From positions 17,087,011-17,151,010 of the forward strand of contig CM055902.1 in assembly GCA_029582155.1 (NCBI GenBank): a DNA stretch of 64,000 nucleotides. Reading direction: 5' to 3'. This DNA comes from Panopea generosa. Taxonomy: Eukaryota > Mollusca > Bivalvia > Adapedonta > Hiatellidae. Position 1 is the first letter of the stretch. Every line of letters begins with the position of its first letter. Positions 1 through 13,015 of the stretch are shown one piece after another. The notes under the pieces were generated by a model, which was not told the DNA's origin, did no database searches, and saw nothing but the letters and a program-made list of their open reading frames with translations. The translations under genes were made by a program, and so were the position numbers.

Positions 1-2219
1 CTGGATGGTTTCTGAGAAGACGATTTTTAAAAGAATGTTTTCCTATGTTAAACTGAGAAGTCTTTGGTGCGGGACTAATTGTGATCCTAGGTTTGTGGCT
101 TGACCAAATCTGAGAGAAAATGATTAGGTGGTATTACATTCAAAATATCAAAACTTCAGACCTTACACTTTCAGAAAAGACTATGATTTTTTCTCGATTT
201 GGGTCTGAATTTGGCTTCACTAAACTTAACAAAAACCTTTTTCAGATATTATAATTTTTATAAATATTTTCTTATCATTATGTTACAAGTGTATAATTTT
301 TTATATGCACTGGAAATGAACTTAATTGCTTTTGAACAATATCATTTTTTTCAGTTTGTTTTTCAAATTGGGTGCGAATGTGGCTTCATTAAACTCAATT
401 AAATTACAAGTTTAAGAGGTGACTTATCAATCTATTGACCATAGAAGAACCATGCTGATATGTATGATTTCATTTTGATTGTAATAGTGACAGATGGATT
501 AATCTTAATTGAACCCGCCGTATGTGACTAAAAAGGAAAGATATAAGAAAAACTGCCAGCCAATTAGCAACAATTAAACAAATTTGTTTTACATATTGGT
601 TATTCAATGATTAAGTGCCGATATTTAGTTACTTAAATCTGTGATATCAATATCATTAAATCAACGAAACGAAAAACTCGCGTTATAAAATATAACCACA
701 ACTGAGTGAATGAGGAAGTAAGTGTGACTTTCTGCGTATTAAGGGATGTGTATTCAGAGCTGTCAATTTATCACAGCTAGCATTCTGGTTATTGACTTTT
801 GAAATGCACGTTTAATACACAGAGTACAGACACATCTGTAAATGTGACAATTGTACCTTATACAAGGACTTTTATTGGTATTAAGTGACTTTATTACACC
901 ACACTTTGTAACAGTAACAAATAACCTTGATGGTGTGTTTTAATACAATCTCATATTGCAACTAAGGAATAAAAGATAATATGTACAAAAATACAATTGC
1001 CACCCTTATTATGTATATATATGATATAAACGATATCTGTAATTAATTCGCTGATATGTTTTTTATAAAATAAAGAAAAATTTTGTGGACTGAAATAATG
1101 ATAAAATACAATATCAAAGCCTGTTCATCAATATATTATGCCATGACAACATATTTATAAGTAGAAGATAGCCGCAGCCATTATTGTTTTCACCATTACA
1201 GGCACACGGTCACGTGTTTGAGGTTTTTATGTCTTAACCTGATCTTGCGAGTCTCAGTGGATAGGTCACTGCCATCATATACCAATTTTTTCACACATTC
1301 TTTTTCTTCTTCCAAGTAATTCATCCCTCAAAAACTGAGTATCCTGGAATTGAGTGTATGTACATGTGGCGTTGAGGACCATGTGTGCTTAGTTAAAATC
1401 GCATATATATATATACAGGTTAAATAACTGGGTTCTAAGATGATTACTTAATGGCATCCCGCAACCCCATCTTGAAGGATGATAGGCTAGGAGTTGCAAT
1501 CAGTCCAGCAGGAAGGCTGTTTCAGAGACCAATGGTACTCGTTCTACATAAAAATCAAGATCTTTACAATATCTGTATGCTATTACTGCACTGAATCAAT
1601 GAGATTGACAAGCTGACAAATCAATGAGATAGAATGAATCTAGGAGAATATCATCAGGCATAATAAAGGGCAAATATTCAAAAAGGAAAATTTAACTGTG
1701 TAATCAAGTCAGTAGAGATTTCTTTTGAAGTAACTTAATTGATTAATTGTATTGAATATTAGCGTTTGAACTATAACTGTGGCTGCGGGAATAATTCTTA
1801 ACATACCCCACCCACTGTTTGTCAAAACACCGGGACGTTTCCTTTAGTTATTTCACTCATATTACTGTAACACCAGTTCAATACCTTCTTCAATTCTTTT
1901 TTCACCTCTTCAACTTCACCATTCTTTACACTCCAAAGCAGATCTTCCGACATATTTTGGTTTTAATGTAAATGAATAGCTAAGGGTGTAATTTTTTCTT
2001 CCGTTTTTCTGTGTACCTCTTCCTTACAACGATAGATTTAATTGGTCTATATTTATTTTGAGAGCCAATCAAATGTCGTGATACATGAAGGGACTGTATG
2101 TGTCATTTTTTTTTTTTACAACAACTATATGCACGTGTCCCGTGCGCATGCAGTCATATGTATATTAATAGCAATGTACTCATCTACAGGGCTATTTGTT
2201 GTCTTACAAATACAATTTT
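1..2219. other. AT-rich non-coding DNA
   Basis: No coding region is supported. The only open frames are short (for example 199-402 and 2042-2296), lack recognisable motifs and have the composition of random AT-rich DNA. Nothing here looks like an exon of the kinase gene that begins at 22.9 kb. Confidence 0.6.
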
Positions 2220-2770
2220 ACCATAGCAACCGAACACAATTAGTGTGTACAGGTATACAATCAACAGAAGTCATTTCTGTTGAAGGTTCAGGGTGAGTCA
2301 GATACTTTTGATACCGTTAGCAATTTTTAATTGGCTATAAGCGTAAGTGTTCGGACTAACATATAGGTATTACATATAGTAAATTACCATAGTAACATTT
2401 ATCCACACAAAATAACTGCTTAACTCATCACTTGACTGCACAAGGTAGAGAAAAATAATTAAATTCTTAATAATTAATCGTCAATTTTTAGTCATCAAAG
2501 AACATTTTATATAAATCTGCATAAATATTAGTAATTAAAATAATCAACTAAACTACTGTTAAAAAATATATATAATAAAGTAAATAAATACTTAAACTTC
2601 AAAGTAAATAATCACCGATCATCATAATAATCATCATCATCATCATCATCATCAACAACTACACATATTTACAACAATCATCTTATTTTTTTAATAATCA
2701 TCTTATCCGGCTCGCCAAAATGATTAAGTTTAACGCGCGAGGGTAAATAAATACTAATACATACATACAG
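2220..2770 (+). repeat. Direct duplication, copy 1
   Basis: This segment is repeated about 0.8 kb downstream (3033-3542) in the same orientation, with substitutions and small indels. Shared landmarks in order are GTACAGGTATACAATCAACA, the CAGATACTTTTGATAC block, ACATATAGTAAAT, the TGCATAAATATTAG block and the ending TTATCCGGCTCGCCAAAATG. The divergence indicates an old segmental duplication or two copies of one dispersed repeat. No coding content is seen. Confidence 0.75.
2631..2654 (+). repeat. (ATC)n microsatellite
   Basis: A short run of TCA/ATC trinucleotides inside duplication copy 1. It is not present in copy 2, so it arose after the duplication. Confidence 0.8.
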
Positions 2771-3032
2771 GGCTATATGGCTCACCATCAACAGTAAACA
2801 CTAATGTATAATGGTTATAGGGAATGCCATATGAGGATATTAGCTCATTTAAATAAAGGATACATGTGCAGCAAAAATCAATTTAAGTCACACTTACTAT
2901 ACCAACAACAATAATAAAATATTGTTGAGGGTTTTACGGCATACTTTAGTTTGTTGATATTCTTATATTGACAATTACTGATGGTATGTGGTATATAAGG
3001 TTGCTAACGATATTGTCGTATAAATAAAAGTT

Positions 3033-3542
3033 TACCATGGTAACCTCAATAAGTGTGCACAGATATACAATCAATAGAAATCATATCTGTTGAAGGTTTA
3101 AGTTAAGCCAGATACTTTTGATACTACAAGCAAATTTATTTGCGCTATAAGCGGATGCGCCTGGCTTTACATATAGGTATACATATAGTAAATAACCACA
3201 TTCACATTAAGTTAACATTCTGAATAGTTGCATAATTTATCACTTGGCTGCACAAGGTAAAGAAATATTAATTAATTCTAAATAATTAGTCGTCAATTTT
3301 TAATCATCTAGTTAAATCACATTTAGAATCTGCATAAATATTAGCAATTAAAATAATAATCACCTAATATAACAGTTAAACGTTAGAAATACTTAAACTT
3401 CAAAGTATATAATCGTTATCCATCTATCACTCCTACATATCTACAATAATTATCTTTTATCTTTCAATAATCATTTTATCCGGCTCGCCAAAATGACTAG
3501 TTTAAAGCGCGAGGATAAATAAAAACTTATACATACAAACAT
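3033..3542 (+). repeat. Direct duplication, copy 2
   Basis: Partner of 2220-2770. Both copies end with the same TTATCCGGCTCGCCAAAATG block followed by a GCGCGAG motif and a run of ATACATAC-like sequence. Confidence 0.75.
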
Positions 3543-3697
3543 ACATGCAAGCAGTCATAAATATTCAACTAATATTATTCAATATTTATGGTTTTATTAG
3601 CTGTGTCACAAATAATTAAACTTATAAACTGGCCAACTCTTCAACAAAGAAGAATAAGTATACTCAAACAATCTAGTTGTTGTTGATAAGGACCTTA

Positions 3698-5597
3698 TGG
3701 TTTCTCTCTATTTCCTTATGGGTCAGCACCAGTTCCAATAAAATACATAAACGTTCACGTTTTCTTCTCTCTATTTCCCTATTGGTGAGCACCAGTTCCA
3801 ATAAAACACATAAACGTTCACGTTTTCTTCTCTCTATTTCCTTATGGGTGAGCGCCAGTTCCAATAAAACACATCAACGTTCACGTTTTCTTCTCTCTAT
3901 TTCCTTATGGGTGAGCACCAGTTCCAATAAAACACATCAACGTTCACGTTTTCTTTTCTCTATTTCCTTATGGGTGAGCACCGGTTCCAATAAAACACAT
4001 CAACGTTCACGTTTTCTTTTCTCTATTTCCTTATGGGTGAGCGCCGGTTCCAATAAAACACATCAACGTTCACGTTTTCTTTTCTCTATTTCCTTATGGG
4101 TGAGCACCAGTTCCAATAAAACACATAAACGTTCACGTTTTCTTTTCTCTATTTCCTTATGGGTGAGCGCCAGTTCCAATAAAACACATCAACGTTCACG
4201 TTTTCTTTTCTCTATTTCCTTATGGGTGAGCGCCAGTTCCAATAAAACACATCAACGTTCACGTTTTCTTTTCTCTATTTCCTTATGGGTGAGCGCCAGT
4301 TCCAATAAAACACATAAACGTTCACGTTTTCTTCTCTCTATTTCCTTGTGGGTGAGCACCGGTTCCAATAAAACACATCAAAGTTCACGTTTTCTTCTCT
4401 CTATTTCCCTATGGGTGAGCACCAGTTCCAATAAAACACATAAACGTTCACGTTTTCTTCTCTCTATTTCCTTATGGGTGAGCGCCTGTTCCAATAAAAC
4501 ACATCAACGTTCACGTTTTCTTCTCTCTATTTCCTTATGGGTGAGCGCCAGTTCCAATAAAACACATCAAAGTTCACGTTTTCTTCTCTCTATTTCCCTA
4601 TGGGTGAGCACCAGTTCCAATAAAACACATAAACGTTCACGTTTTCTTTTCTCTATTTCCTTATGGGTGAGCGCCAGTTCCAATAAAACACATCAACGTT
4701 CACGTTTTCTTTTCTCTATTTCCTTATGGGTGAGCGCCAGTTCCAATAAAACACATCAACGTTCACGTTTTCTTTTCTCTATTTCCTTATGGGTGAGCGC
4801 CAGTTCCAATAAAACACATAAACGTTCACGTTTTCTTCTCTCTATTTCCTTGTGGGTGAGCACCGGTTCCAATAAAACACATCAAAGTTCACGTTTTCTT
4901 CTCTCTATTTCCCTATGGGTGAGCACCAGTTCCAATAAAACACATAAACGTTCACGTTTTCTTCTCTCTATTTCCTTATGGGTGAGCGCCAGTTCCAATA
5001 AAACACATCAACGTTCACGTTTTCTTCTCTCTATTTCCTTATGGGTGAGCACCAGTTCCAATAAAACACATAAACGTTCACGTTTTCTTCTCTCTATTTC
5101 CCTATGGGTGAGCGCCAGTTCCAATAAAACACATCAACGTTCAAGTTTTCTTCTCTCTATTTCCTTATGGGTGAGTACCAGTTCCAATAAAACACATAAA
5201 CGTTCACGTTTTCTTCTCTCTATTTCCTTATGGGTCAGCACCAGTTCCAATAAAACACATAAACGTTCACGTTTTCTTCTCTCTATTTCCCTATGGGTGA
5301 GTACCAGTTCCAATAAAACACATAAACGTTCACGTTTTCTTTTCTCTATTTCCTTATGGGTGAGCACCAGTTCCAATAAAACACATAAACGTTCACGTTT
5401 TCTTTTCTCTATTTCCTTATGGGTCAGCGCCAGTTCCAATAAAACACATCAACGTTCACGTTTTCTTCTCTCTATTTCCTTATGGGTGAGCACCGGTTCC
5501 AATAAAACACATAAACGTTCACGTTTTCTTCTCTTTATTTCCTTATGGGTGAGCGCCAGTTCCAATAAAACACATAAACGTTCACGTTTTCTTTTCA
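3698..5597 (+). repeat. 63-bp minisatellite, about 30 copies
   Basis: About 30 head-to-tail copies of a 63-bp unit containing CAGTTCCAATAAAACACAT and CGTTCACGTTTTCTTCTCTC. Because 63 is a multiple of three and the unit has no stop in the relevant frames, it yields a long open frame (3677-5695, 672 codons) on the + strand and open frames on the - strand. Variant order (CTC/TTC, CAA/AAA, GCC/ACC) shows a higher-order pattern, with a block of several units duplicated within the array. I read this as a satellite. The repeated peptide is Ser/Arg/Leu-rich with no known domain. Confidence 0.9.
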
Positions 5598-5695
5598 CGA
5601 ACTCTTCAAATAGCATTAACACTTTTTCTTTTAGAGCAAATAGAAATTGGAATAGCCTCCCAAGTCATGTTAATGTTATTATCAGCCTCAGTTAG
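5598..5695 (+). pseudogene. LINE ORF2 C-terminal scrap
   Basis: Where the 63-bp array ends, the same frame continues into a stretch containing the motif NWNSLPSHV and then stops. An R/N-W-N-x-L-P motif is typical of the extreme C-terminus of ORF2 in Jockey/CR1-like non-LTR retrotransposons of invertebrates. This suggests the array grew at the edge of a LINE fragment. The fragment is too short for a family call. Confidence 0.5.
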
Positions 5696-5889
5696 TCTAC
5701 TGTTGGTCTGGCCACAGTAAATTTCTAAAATCAGGCCCGTTTAAATATTAATAATTAAATAGTTGTTTCAAATGAAAATATATAGTTTTGTTTTAAATTC
5801 TTCTGTTCTCTAACAGCGTCTCCCAAGTACCATGTAGATGCAAATGGCCATAATAACATGTCATCACTTAGAGAAACTGCTATCCTGAT

Positions 5890-6360
5890 GTTGTGAGTAT
5901 TCACAGTATATCATCAAATGTAAGGCTTTTTGCCAATGACTGTGTCCTCTGCAAAACAATATATTCTCACCAGGACTGCATTGAACTGCAGACTGACTTA
6001 CAGAAACATGGTATATGGGAGAAACAGTGGCTAATGAAGTTCAGCGTATCCAAATATCACTCGATGAGAATAACATGACACCGAACAGACAACTATAGTC
6101 ATGTTCGGGACATGCTTGACAATTATGATGGTTAAACGTATCAATACACGACTGACATTTTTTTACAAAGTACATCACGGACTGGTTGACTTTGCCACAG
6201 AACGTTGCCTTATCGCCAATAAAGCTATAATATACTCTAAATGAATATATCACCTACAACAATACGATCGACTGACTCAACTGACCTTTTAAAGTTTTCA
6301 TTTTCCCAAGAGTCATACAACGGTGGAATGCTCTTTCAGAATCTATGTTGCCATGACTAC
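5890..6360 (+). pseudogene. LINE reverse transcriptase fragment
   Basis: The frame 5893-6078 reads SSNVRLFANDCVLCKTI, then a HQDCIELQTDLQK segment, then WEKQWLMKFSVSKYHSMRI. This matches the palm region of non-LTR retrotransposon reverse transcriptases, including the stretch around the catalytic box and the W-x-x-K-F-N-x-x-K-C segment. The usual F-A-D-D box reads F-A-N-D, removing one catalytic Asp. Further downstream (about 6255-6360), in shifted frames, remnants of the conserved C-terminus remain. The copy is truncated and dead. Confidence 0.75.
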
Positions 6361-7508
6361 TGTAGATTTTTTTAAGTCAAATCTTAATTAGACATAAAAA
6401 AACAAGAGTTTTATATATATACTCTCACGTCAAAATTGTAATTAGTTTTAATGTTAAGGTCAGAAGTTATTTTTAACTTTTCTTTTTTTTTCTGTTTTAC
6501 TTCTAGATACTGCACTTAACTTTTAATATATATACATGTATATAAATTTCATATCAATGTTAAAGATTTCTTTTCTTATACTTTAACTTTAAACAAGAGC
6601 TAAAATGAGAAAATTATCACAAATAAGCGTAAGCGTAAAATGTCTTCATTTCTTCAAATTTAAAAGAACAGTTTACCACCCAAAATTATAATCAATCCAT
6701 TAGAACTACTGATACAAAGGCACAAACGTCTACTGGTTGGTTCACCAACAGTTGTACATGTATTTGCAAAATTGGGAAAACGCCAAATTTTGGACACGTA
6801 CCTGCAGTTACTTATCTTTGTTTATTACATATCTCACCCGTTTACAAAGTAAATAAAATAATTAGCAAATTAACACCAGTGACGTCATTCTGAATCTGTA
6901 ATATCCTTCCCCTGAAATATTAATAATATTAATACGCCTCACACCACTATTACATTTCCCATAGGGATCCATTGTTACATATATGTCCAAAACACTGTGA
7001 AAAAAAATCTGCAGCATGTGTCTTGGTTCAGTGCTTCAGTGGTTTTAGATATGCAATTATAAATGAAAAAAAGCATACATTAACCAGTTTTTTAAAAAAA
7101 ATTCAATGCTTTTGTGGGACCTTTCAGTTTCAAGAGTAATAATATGTCAACTATTCGCCCTGGATGCGGTTCGCACCAACAATTCTGAAATGACACAGAA
7201 TTGTCCAGAAAACTGGTATCAGCATCAAAGTACAACATTAATTTAACATATAAACACAAGAATAAACAATGATATAAGATGAAATAGAACTGAACAAACA
7301 CAAGCATGAATCAGCAAACGAAATTTCGAACATGACATTTCAGAACTTGACTTCGGAGCATACAACTGTATATAAGAGTATGCCTGAGCAACTAAACCAT
7401 CACTTTTGTAGTTCCAACATCTCCATCAATATATTGAGTAGCATTATTAAAATTTGACATTAACAGACAATCATGTATTTGTTTTGCATAGCCTAAATGG
7501 TCTTTCCT
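6361..7508. other. Non-coding, no gene seen
   Basis: AT-rich sequence with no supported exon. The ORF at 7092-7307 (- strand) has no recognisable motif. Confidence 0.5.
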
Positions 7509-7579
7509 CAGTTTGTGTATTTTCTCGAAATTCAGACTTGAATTATTCAAGTCTGAATTTCGAGAATATACACAAACTG
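7509..7579. repeat. Near-perfect 71-bp hairpin
   Basis: CAGTTTGTGTATTTTCTCGA followed by AATTCAGACTTGAATT pairs with the reverse complement that ends ACACAAACTG. The arms are about 34 nt with almost no loop and a single mismatch. It could be a small foldback element or the site of a palindromic insertion. Confidence 0.85.
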
Positions 7580-7739
7580 TTAGGGACATCCAATGTCCGG
7601 TGGCGGGTTAGCTGTTCCGCTAAGTATATATACGTGTTTCTATTCAGCCCAGTCTGTTAAATTTAAGACACATTACATTTAACTTGACAAAATATTGCTG
7701 ATATTTTCAGTGTGTGTCGGCTGTGTCATCTACAGAAGT

Positions 7740-8515
7740 CATATTTTCGTGGGAATCATTGTATCGAAATACCCAGATCAGACCACGTGCTACTGTGCAT
7801 TCGCTTAAAATTGTTGTTGGTCGAAAGTGTGATGTAAAAATAATTTAAAACACAAATAAATGGTCAAACCTCCATAAACATAATTTAACCGAAACGTCAA
7901 TACCACAGGCAGATATTCAGACCAAGTACATGCTGAATAGCAAGTATCATTTCAGTCGGCTTTCAATTGTGGGAGGAATTGCGTATGCAATCCTGTTGGT
8001 ACAAAGTAAAGTTAAAACAACAAGATCCATAACTCCATAAAATATAAATAAACCAGAATACCACAGGCACATCTTCAGACCATTTACCCAATATGCAGGA
8101 AGTTTCATTTCCATCGGAGGAATTGCGTCCGCATAGATGTTGACCCAAAGTGTGACACAACTAAGAGATATAGCTCCATAAAATAATTTAATCGAAACGT
8201 CAATACCACAGTCACTTATTCAGACCATGAACCTGAAGTGCAGCGAGTCATATTTCAGTCGGGTTAAAACTGTGGGAGGAGTTGCGTCCGCAAGGTTGCT
8301 AGTTTCAAGTGTGAAATAAAATTTAAGTTAAAACTAAAAGGGCATAACTCCAAAAATGAACATGTTCAGACCATGTGCCTGCTATATAGTTCGTTTCATT
8401 TCAACATAGTTAAAACTGTGGTATGAGTTGTGTTCAGGATGTCTTGGTCAAAACATGACGGACAAATGGACGAAATGGCATACGAATAGACGGACGGACA
8501 GACGGACAGACGCCA
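7740..8515 (+). repeat. Diverged tandem repeat, ~135-175-bp units
   Basis: Three to four decayed units share the series 'taactccataaaat', 'cgaaacgtcaataccacag', 'ttcagaccatg', 'tttcagtcgg' and 'gtgggaggaattgcgt'. The array ends with a GACGGACGGACAGACGG tract. Similar GACGGACG-ended repeats are common in bivalve genomes. No coding content. Confidence 0.6.
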
Positions 8516-8930
8516 TTTCAATATCCCAAAGTTTTTTTCGAAAAACAGGGAACAGTATTCCTCAAATGTTCCCGTATATGAAATATTGTCTCAGTGCAAT
8601 ATTTTGCATTATGAACCGTTTGAGGCTTATATATATCTTCTTCGAAATCATGAAAAACGATTATGTTACCAGTTCAAAACACGAATCAAATTTATTTACA
8701 GTGTCTTATGAAAATATGTCAACCATAAATACAAAGCACCCTGTGTAGCCCTAATAGCCGCTACACATGCTTCTGCGAGTATATTACTTTGCACGTGCCG
8801 GTCGTCTCGGTAATATTGGATCGCTAAGGTATACAGGTGGAAGTCAGTTTAGTTACACAATTGCGCAACATACACTGACGAGATAAAGAAACGCCTAATC
8901 GAAAATTGGTGTTATTTGTCATTATATATA

Positions 8931-9659
8931 CTCAGCAAAAAAAGAGAAACTTTACTATCTTTAAAGTTCTGTAACTTTTTTTATTTCTGCATGTATAATT
9001 TAGGTGTATGTATAAAAATGTTGATATTACGTCAGTTATTTAAACACAAGTTATAATCATCCGGCTATAAAAAAATGTTTTGTATATTTTGCACGTACCA
9101 GAACCCACCTGGTAGATACACAAATTCGCCATGGCAACCAGAGTTTCGTATGGATCGAGTTCGTTTTCGCTATTTCGATAAAGACCTATCTAAGAATCAT
9201 TCCTGTGATGTTTGCTTTAAATTGGATGAGCGGATTAAAAGGAGACGTATTCTGAAACAATGGTTTAATAACGGACGGACTAACGGATAATGAAGAGTAC
9301 ACAAGTACGCAGTGACACATGTAAGCTAAAACAAGTAAAACAAATGCATTAAAATCATTAAAAGAGGAATTAACTCGGCCAACATAAGCATTTTGTACAG
9401 AAATGGCAATGAGGTGTTAGTGTTTTTATCCCCGCAATACCGTCTTTACAATGCAATTTTAGTTTCAGTTACAAATCATTATTTTTTACTATGCCTCTTG
9501 TCCACTTTATCGTTAATTTACAGGTACAAAACTACACTTAAAATACAGATTTGTTAAAAATTATCAGTTTTTCACAACCATATAAATATCATTGCAGTGT
9601 TTTGAACAGAATTTAGGAAATTAAAAAAATTTGGAGAGTAAGTTTCTTTTTTTGCTTTG
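8931..9659. mobile_element. Nested Tc1-like non-autonomous element
   Basis: The left end CTCAGCAAAAAAAGAGAAAC and the right end (reverse complement CAAAGCAAAAAAAGAAAC) form inverted termini with TA on both sides (8929-8930 and 9660-9661). It lies inside the left part of the 8873-11064 element, so it inserted later. A 71-codon frame (9075-9290) has no recognisable transposase motif. Confidence 0.75.
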
Positions 9660-9939
9660 TATAGTTAAAATTTGGGGGGAAATCTCATAAATGTACATGT
9701 ACTCTGACCGACAAACCCAACCAACTGAAACTCGTACGATTTCATTCAGCTCATTGTTAAATTATCATGATTTCCTCGTGCAGCCCGTGCGTGTCAACCA
9801 TGTGGTTTTATCGAGTGAATTTTAGACAGGTACATGTGTTAGTCGACAAACAAACATATTTTCAGAGATTTTCTGACGATTATCAAGTTTCTGATAATGC
9901 CGAGGCTTATTTCGAAGAGAGGGCCCAAGTTTTGAGATA

Positions 9940-10912
9940 GTGCTTGAATGTGGACGAACGCAAGAACAAGTCGATAGACGTTTTAACGTCTTTCGTTTGT
10001 GTCTCGTTCGACGTGTCAGAGACACGGAAACGTTTGTCGATAGGCCACGTTCAGGTAGATCGCGTGTAACGTCAGTACGGCAGGATAATTACATACGTCA
10101 ACGCCATCTGTGTGACACGTTACGTTTAGTGGTAGGTAACCGTGGACGTCCTGTAAGTCGACATAAGTCAGAAATCGGCTTAGAGAATGGGGAATTAGCT
10201 GCCGCAGGCCCTACTGCGGTCTAGTTCTTAAGCGACGTCACCGTCACCAACGTGTTATTTTGACCCGCAACCATCGCGGTCAGCGTTGGCAGAACGTAGT
10301 GTTTAGTGACGAATCACGTTTCAACTTGTCGAGCGCCGACGGACGTATCCGTGTCTACAGACGACGTCAGGAACGCTACGCTAACAACTGCGTTCTGCAG
10401 TACAACCGTTATGGTGGGGGTGGAGTTATGGTTTGGGCAGCCATCAACCATAGCTTTAAGTCCCAACTCGTCTTGTGCCAAGGTAAACTCACAGCCAGGC
10501 GTTACATCAACCGGATATTGTGTCATGTGGTTGGACCTTTGTTCCGCCAACGTCAAGGCCTGGTCTTCTAGCATGACAACGCGCCACCTCACGTTGCACG
10601 TGTCACCAGGAACTTTTTATAGACCCGCAACATTGACGTATCGCCTTGCCCGGCGTGTTTGCCTAACTGCAATCCGATTGAACAAGCCTGGACGGCGGTT
10701 ACGTCAACGTCAACCGCAGCCTGCCAACGTCCAGGAAATGACAGCAGCGCTCCACCAGGAGTGGGCCAGAATCCATGGTATCTGCTACGCAACTGGTGCG
10801 GTTCCATGGGGCGACATTTTGCTGCTGAGGTTCCAGTAGAGGTGGCCACACGCGCTACTAATTGTGCCAGTGAAATGGCTCTGAACAGTCTATTGAAATT
10901 CAAAATTTGAAG
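9940..10912 (+). pseudogene. Tc1-type DDE transposase, broken
   Basis: The N-terminal part (9940-10224) carries a paired-type helix-turn-helix region (QEQVDRRFNVFR, then RDTETFVDRPRSGR). The catalytic domain follows: VFSDESRFNL (first Asp), HDNAPPHVARVTRNFL near 10574-10620 (second Asp) and CNPIEQAW near 10666-10690 (Glu). These three motifs define the DDE family of Tc1/IS630 transposases, which cut and paste DNA at TA sites. The gene is interrupted by in-frame stops (for example after GLVF at about 10570 and after RNFL) and by frame changes, so it is non-functional. Confidence 0.9.
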
Positions 10913-11066
10913 CATAATGCGGCCATGAAATGCTGTCTGATGAACCATCAATTCTCTTAAATGATGAAATTTGCGAATGGAATTGTTCTTTTCTAATTTT
11001 GAATCACAGTGGACAAATTATTGTACAATGAGTTAGAATGGGGCGTTTCTTTTTCTCGTCAGTGTA

Positions 11067-11690
11067 TTTAAAGATGACCACGAGGCTTGTGATATTCTGA
11101 TACAATTTAAGTCAAGCTCTGGTTCTCTTCGAGGGGAAACGGCAGGATAACGACGGCGATTAGCTGTTTAAACACGCCATCACAGAAGGTTCTTCTTGCG
11201 AGTTCGATGATTTATCCAATGTATTGAGCACAGACGAAAGCAATGACGTGCCAGACAGTTAGATATAGGTGGACAGACCAAAGTTGGGCAACTCGGACAC
11301 AGACAGATAAAGGTTAGCGTAAAATGTGTGTATAATATATGTATATAATTAGCAGTGTCATTTGCTCGATAACATAATCGTTCTCTTACTGATTTATAAC
11401 TAGTGTTTAAACTCATTTGACAATGGAATCGCTTCAATTTTCTTCTTTTTGTTTTGCCCTTATTTGTTAAATCAGCCTACAAAATAATTTAATTATTAAG
11501 TTCGTTCTTAATTATTAAGAAGTTCGACATCACTGCGAATGACATTGCACTTAATTCAATTCTGAACAAGTCATGTACAAACTACAAAGCCCGCGCGAGC
11601 TATGCTTAGAAATGGCCTTAGAAATGGCTTATAAAAGCATTTTTTATCGAAAAATTTAAGTTGTAACAACATTTTTAAATACTCTCCAAT
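11067..11690. other. Non-coding, no gene seen
   Basis: No supported exon or element between the Tc1 relic and the TCTG microsatellite. Confidence 0.5.
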
Positions 11691-11691
11691 C

Positions 11692-11817
<126 letters not shown>

Positions 11818-11904
11818 TCGAACGAGAGTTACAGAAGGAACAAAGCGCCATTTTGGAATGCACATCAATTTTTGTTTATTTATTAAGTGTCATAATGGTT
11901 AGAG

Positions 11905-12979
11905 CTGCGTCCGTCCGTCCGTCCTTCCGTCCGTCCGTACGTACACACGTCCGTCCGTACGTCTGGAGCGGCAGTTGTTGGTTGCGTTGCCAGTACAGAA
12001 TGGCATTGTGTTTTTTTTGGGTACATTTGCACCCCACAAATGCGAAATGCGTACAGAATGGCATTGTGGGGTAAATTCCATTTTTACACATTTTTCTTTT
12101 ACTTTTTTTCACCTTTTTTCATTCTTTTTTAGTGTCATTAGGGTTGGATCTCAAGGTTTGTGACATTAGGGTTAGAAAAAAATAGGTTTTGTTTTGTTTT
12201 ATGAAAAAAATATGTTTTAATAACATATAAAACCGCACACCACAACATCACTTCCACCAGAATGTTCGTCCGTCCGTCCGTCCGTCCGTCCGTACGTCTG
12301 GAGCAGCACTTGTGGGTTGAGTTGCCAGTACAGAATGGACTTGTCGGGTTTTTTGGTACTTGTGGGGTGCAATGTTCACCCCACAAGTGCGAATACCCGT
12401 GCAAATGGCATTGTGGGGTTAATTTAATTTTCTTCACATTTTTCTTTTACTTTTTTTTCACCTTTTTTCATTCTTTTTTAGTGTCATTAGGGTTGGATCT
12501 CAAGGTTTGTGATATTAGGGTTAGAAAGAAAATAGTTTTTGTTTTGTTTTATGAAAAAAAAAATGTTTTATAACATCAAAACCTCACCCCACAACATCAC
12601 TTCCACAAGAACGTCCGTCCGTCCGTCCGTCCGTCCGTCCGTACGTGTGTAGCAGCACTTACAAGTGGGTTGAGTTGCCAGTACAGAATGGACTTGTGGG
12701 GTTTTTTGGTACTTGTGGGGTGAAATGTTCACCCCACAAGTGCGAATACCCGTGCAAATGGCATTGTGGGGTTAATTTAATTTTCTTCACATTTTTCTTT
12801 TTACTTTTTTTTCACCTTTTTTCACTCTTTTTTAGTGTCATTAGGGTTGGATCTCAAGGTTTGTGATATTAGGGTTAGAAAGAAAATAGTTTTTGTTTTG
12901 TTTTCTGAAAAAAAAAGATGTTTTATAACATATCAAAACCTCACCCCACAACTACACTTCCAGCAGAACGTCCGTCCAT

Positions 12980-13015
<36 letters not shown>

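Larger units (their letters stand above)
8873..11064 (+). mobile_element. Tc1/mariner element, inactive, with nested insertion
   Basis: The terminal inverted repeats begin CACTGACGAGATAAAGAAAC on the left and, reverse-complemented on the right, CACTGACGAGAAAAAGAAAC. They match at 22 of 23 positions and are flanked by TA target duplications (8871-8872 and 11065-11066). The body carries a broken IS630/Tc1-type transposase (9940-10912) and a second element at 8931-9659. Removing the nested element leaves about 1.46 kb, a normal size for this superfamily. Confidence 0.9.

Noticed and set aside
3677..5695. A 672-residue protein-coding gene
   Set aside because: The frame exists only because a 63-bp satellite unit has no stops. 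The - strand is also open, and the peptide is a monotonous 21-residue repeat with no domain.
11905..12900. Interstitial telomere
   Set aside because: TTAGGGTTAG occurs once per 350-bp unit and is never in tandem.
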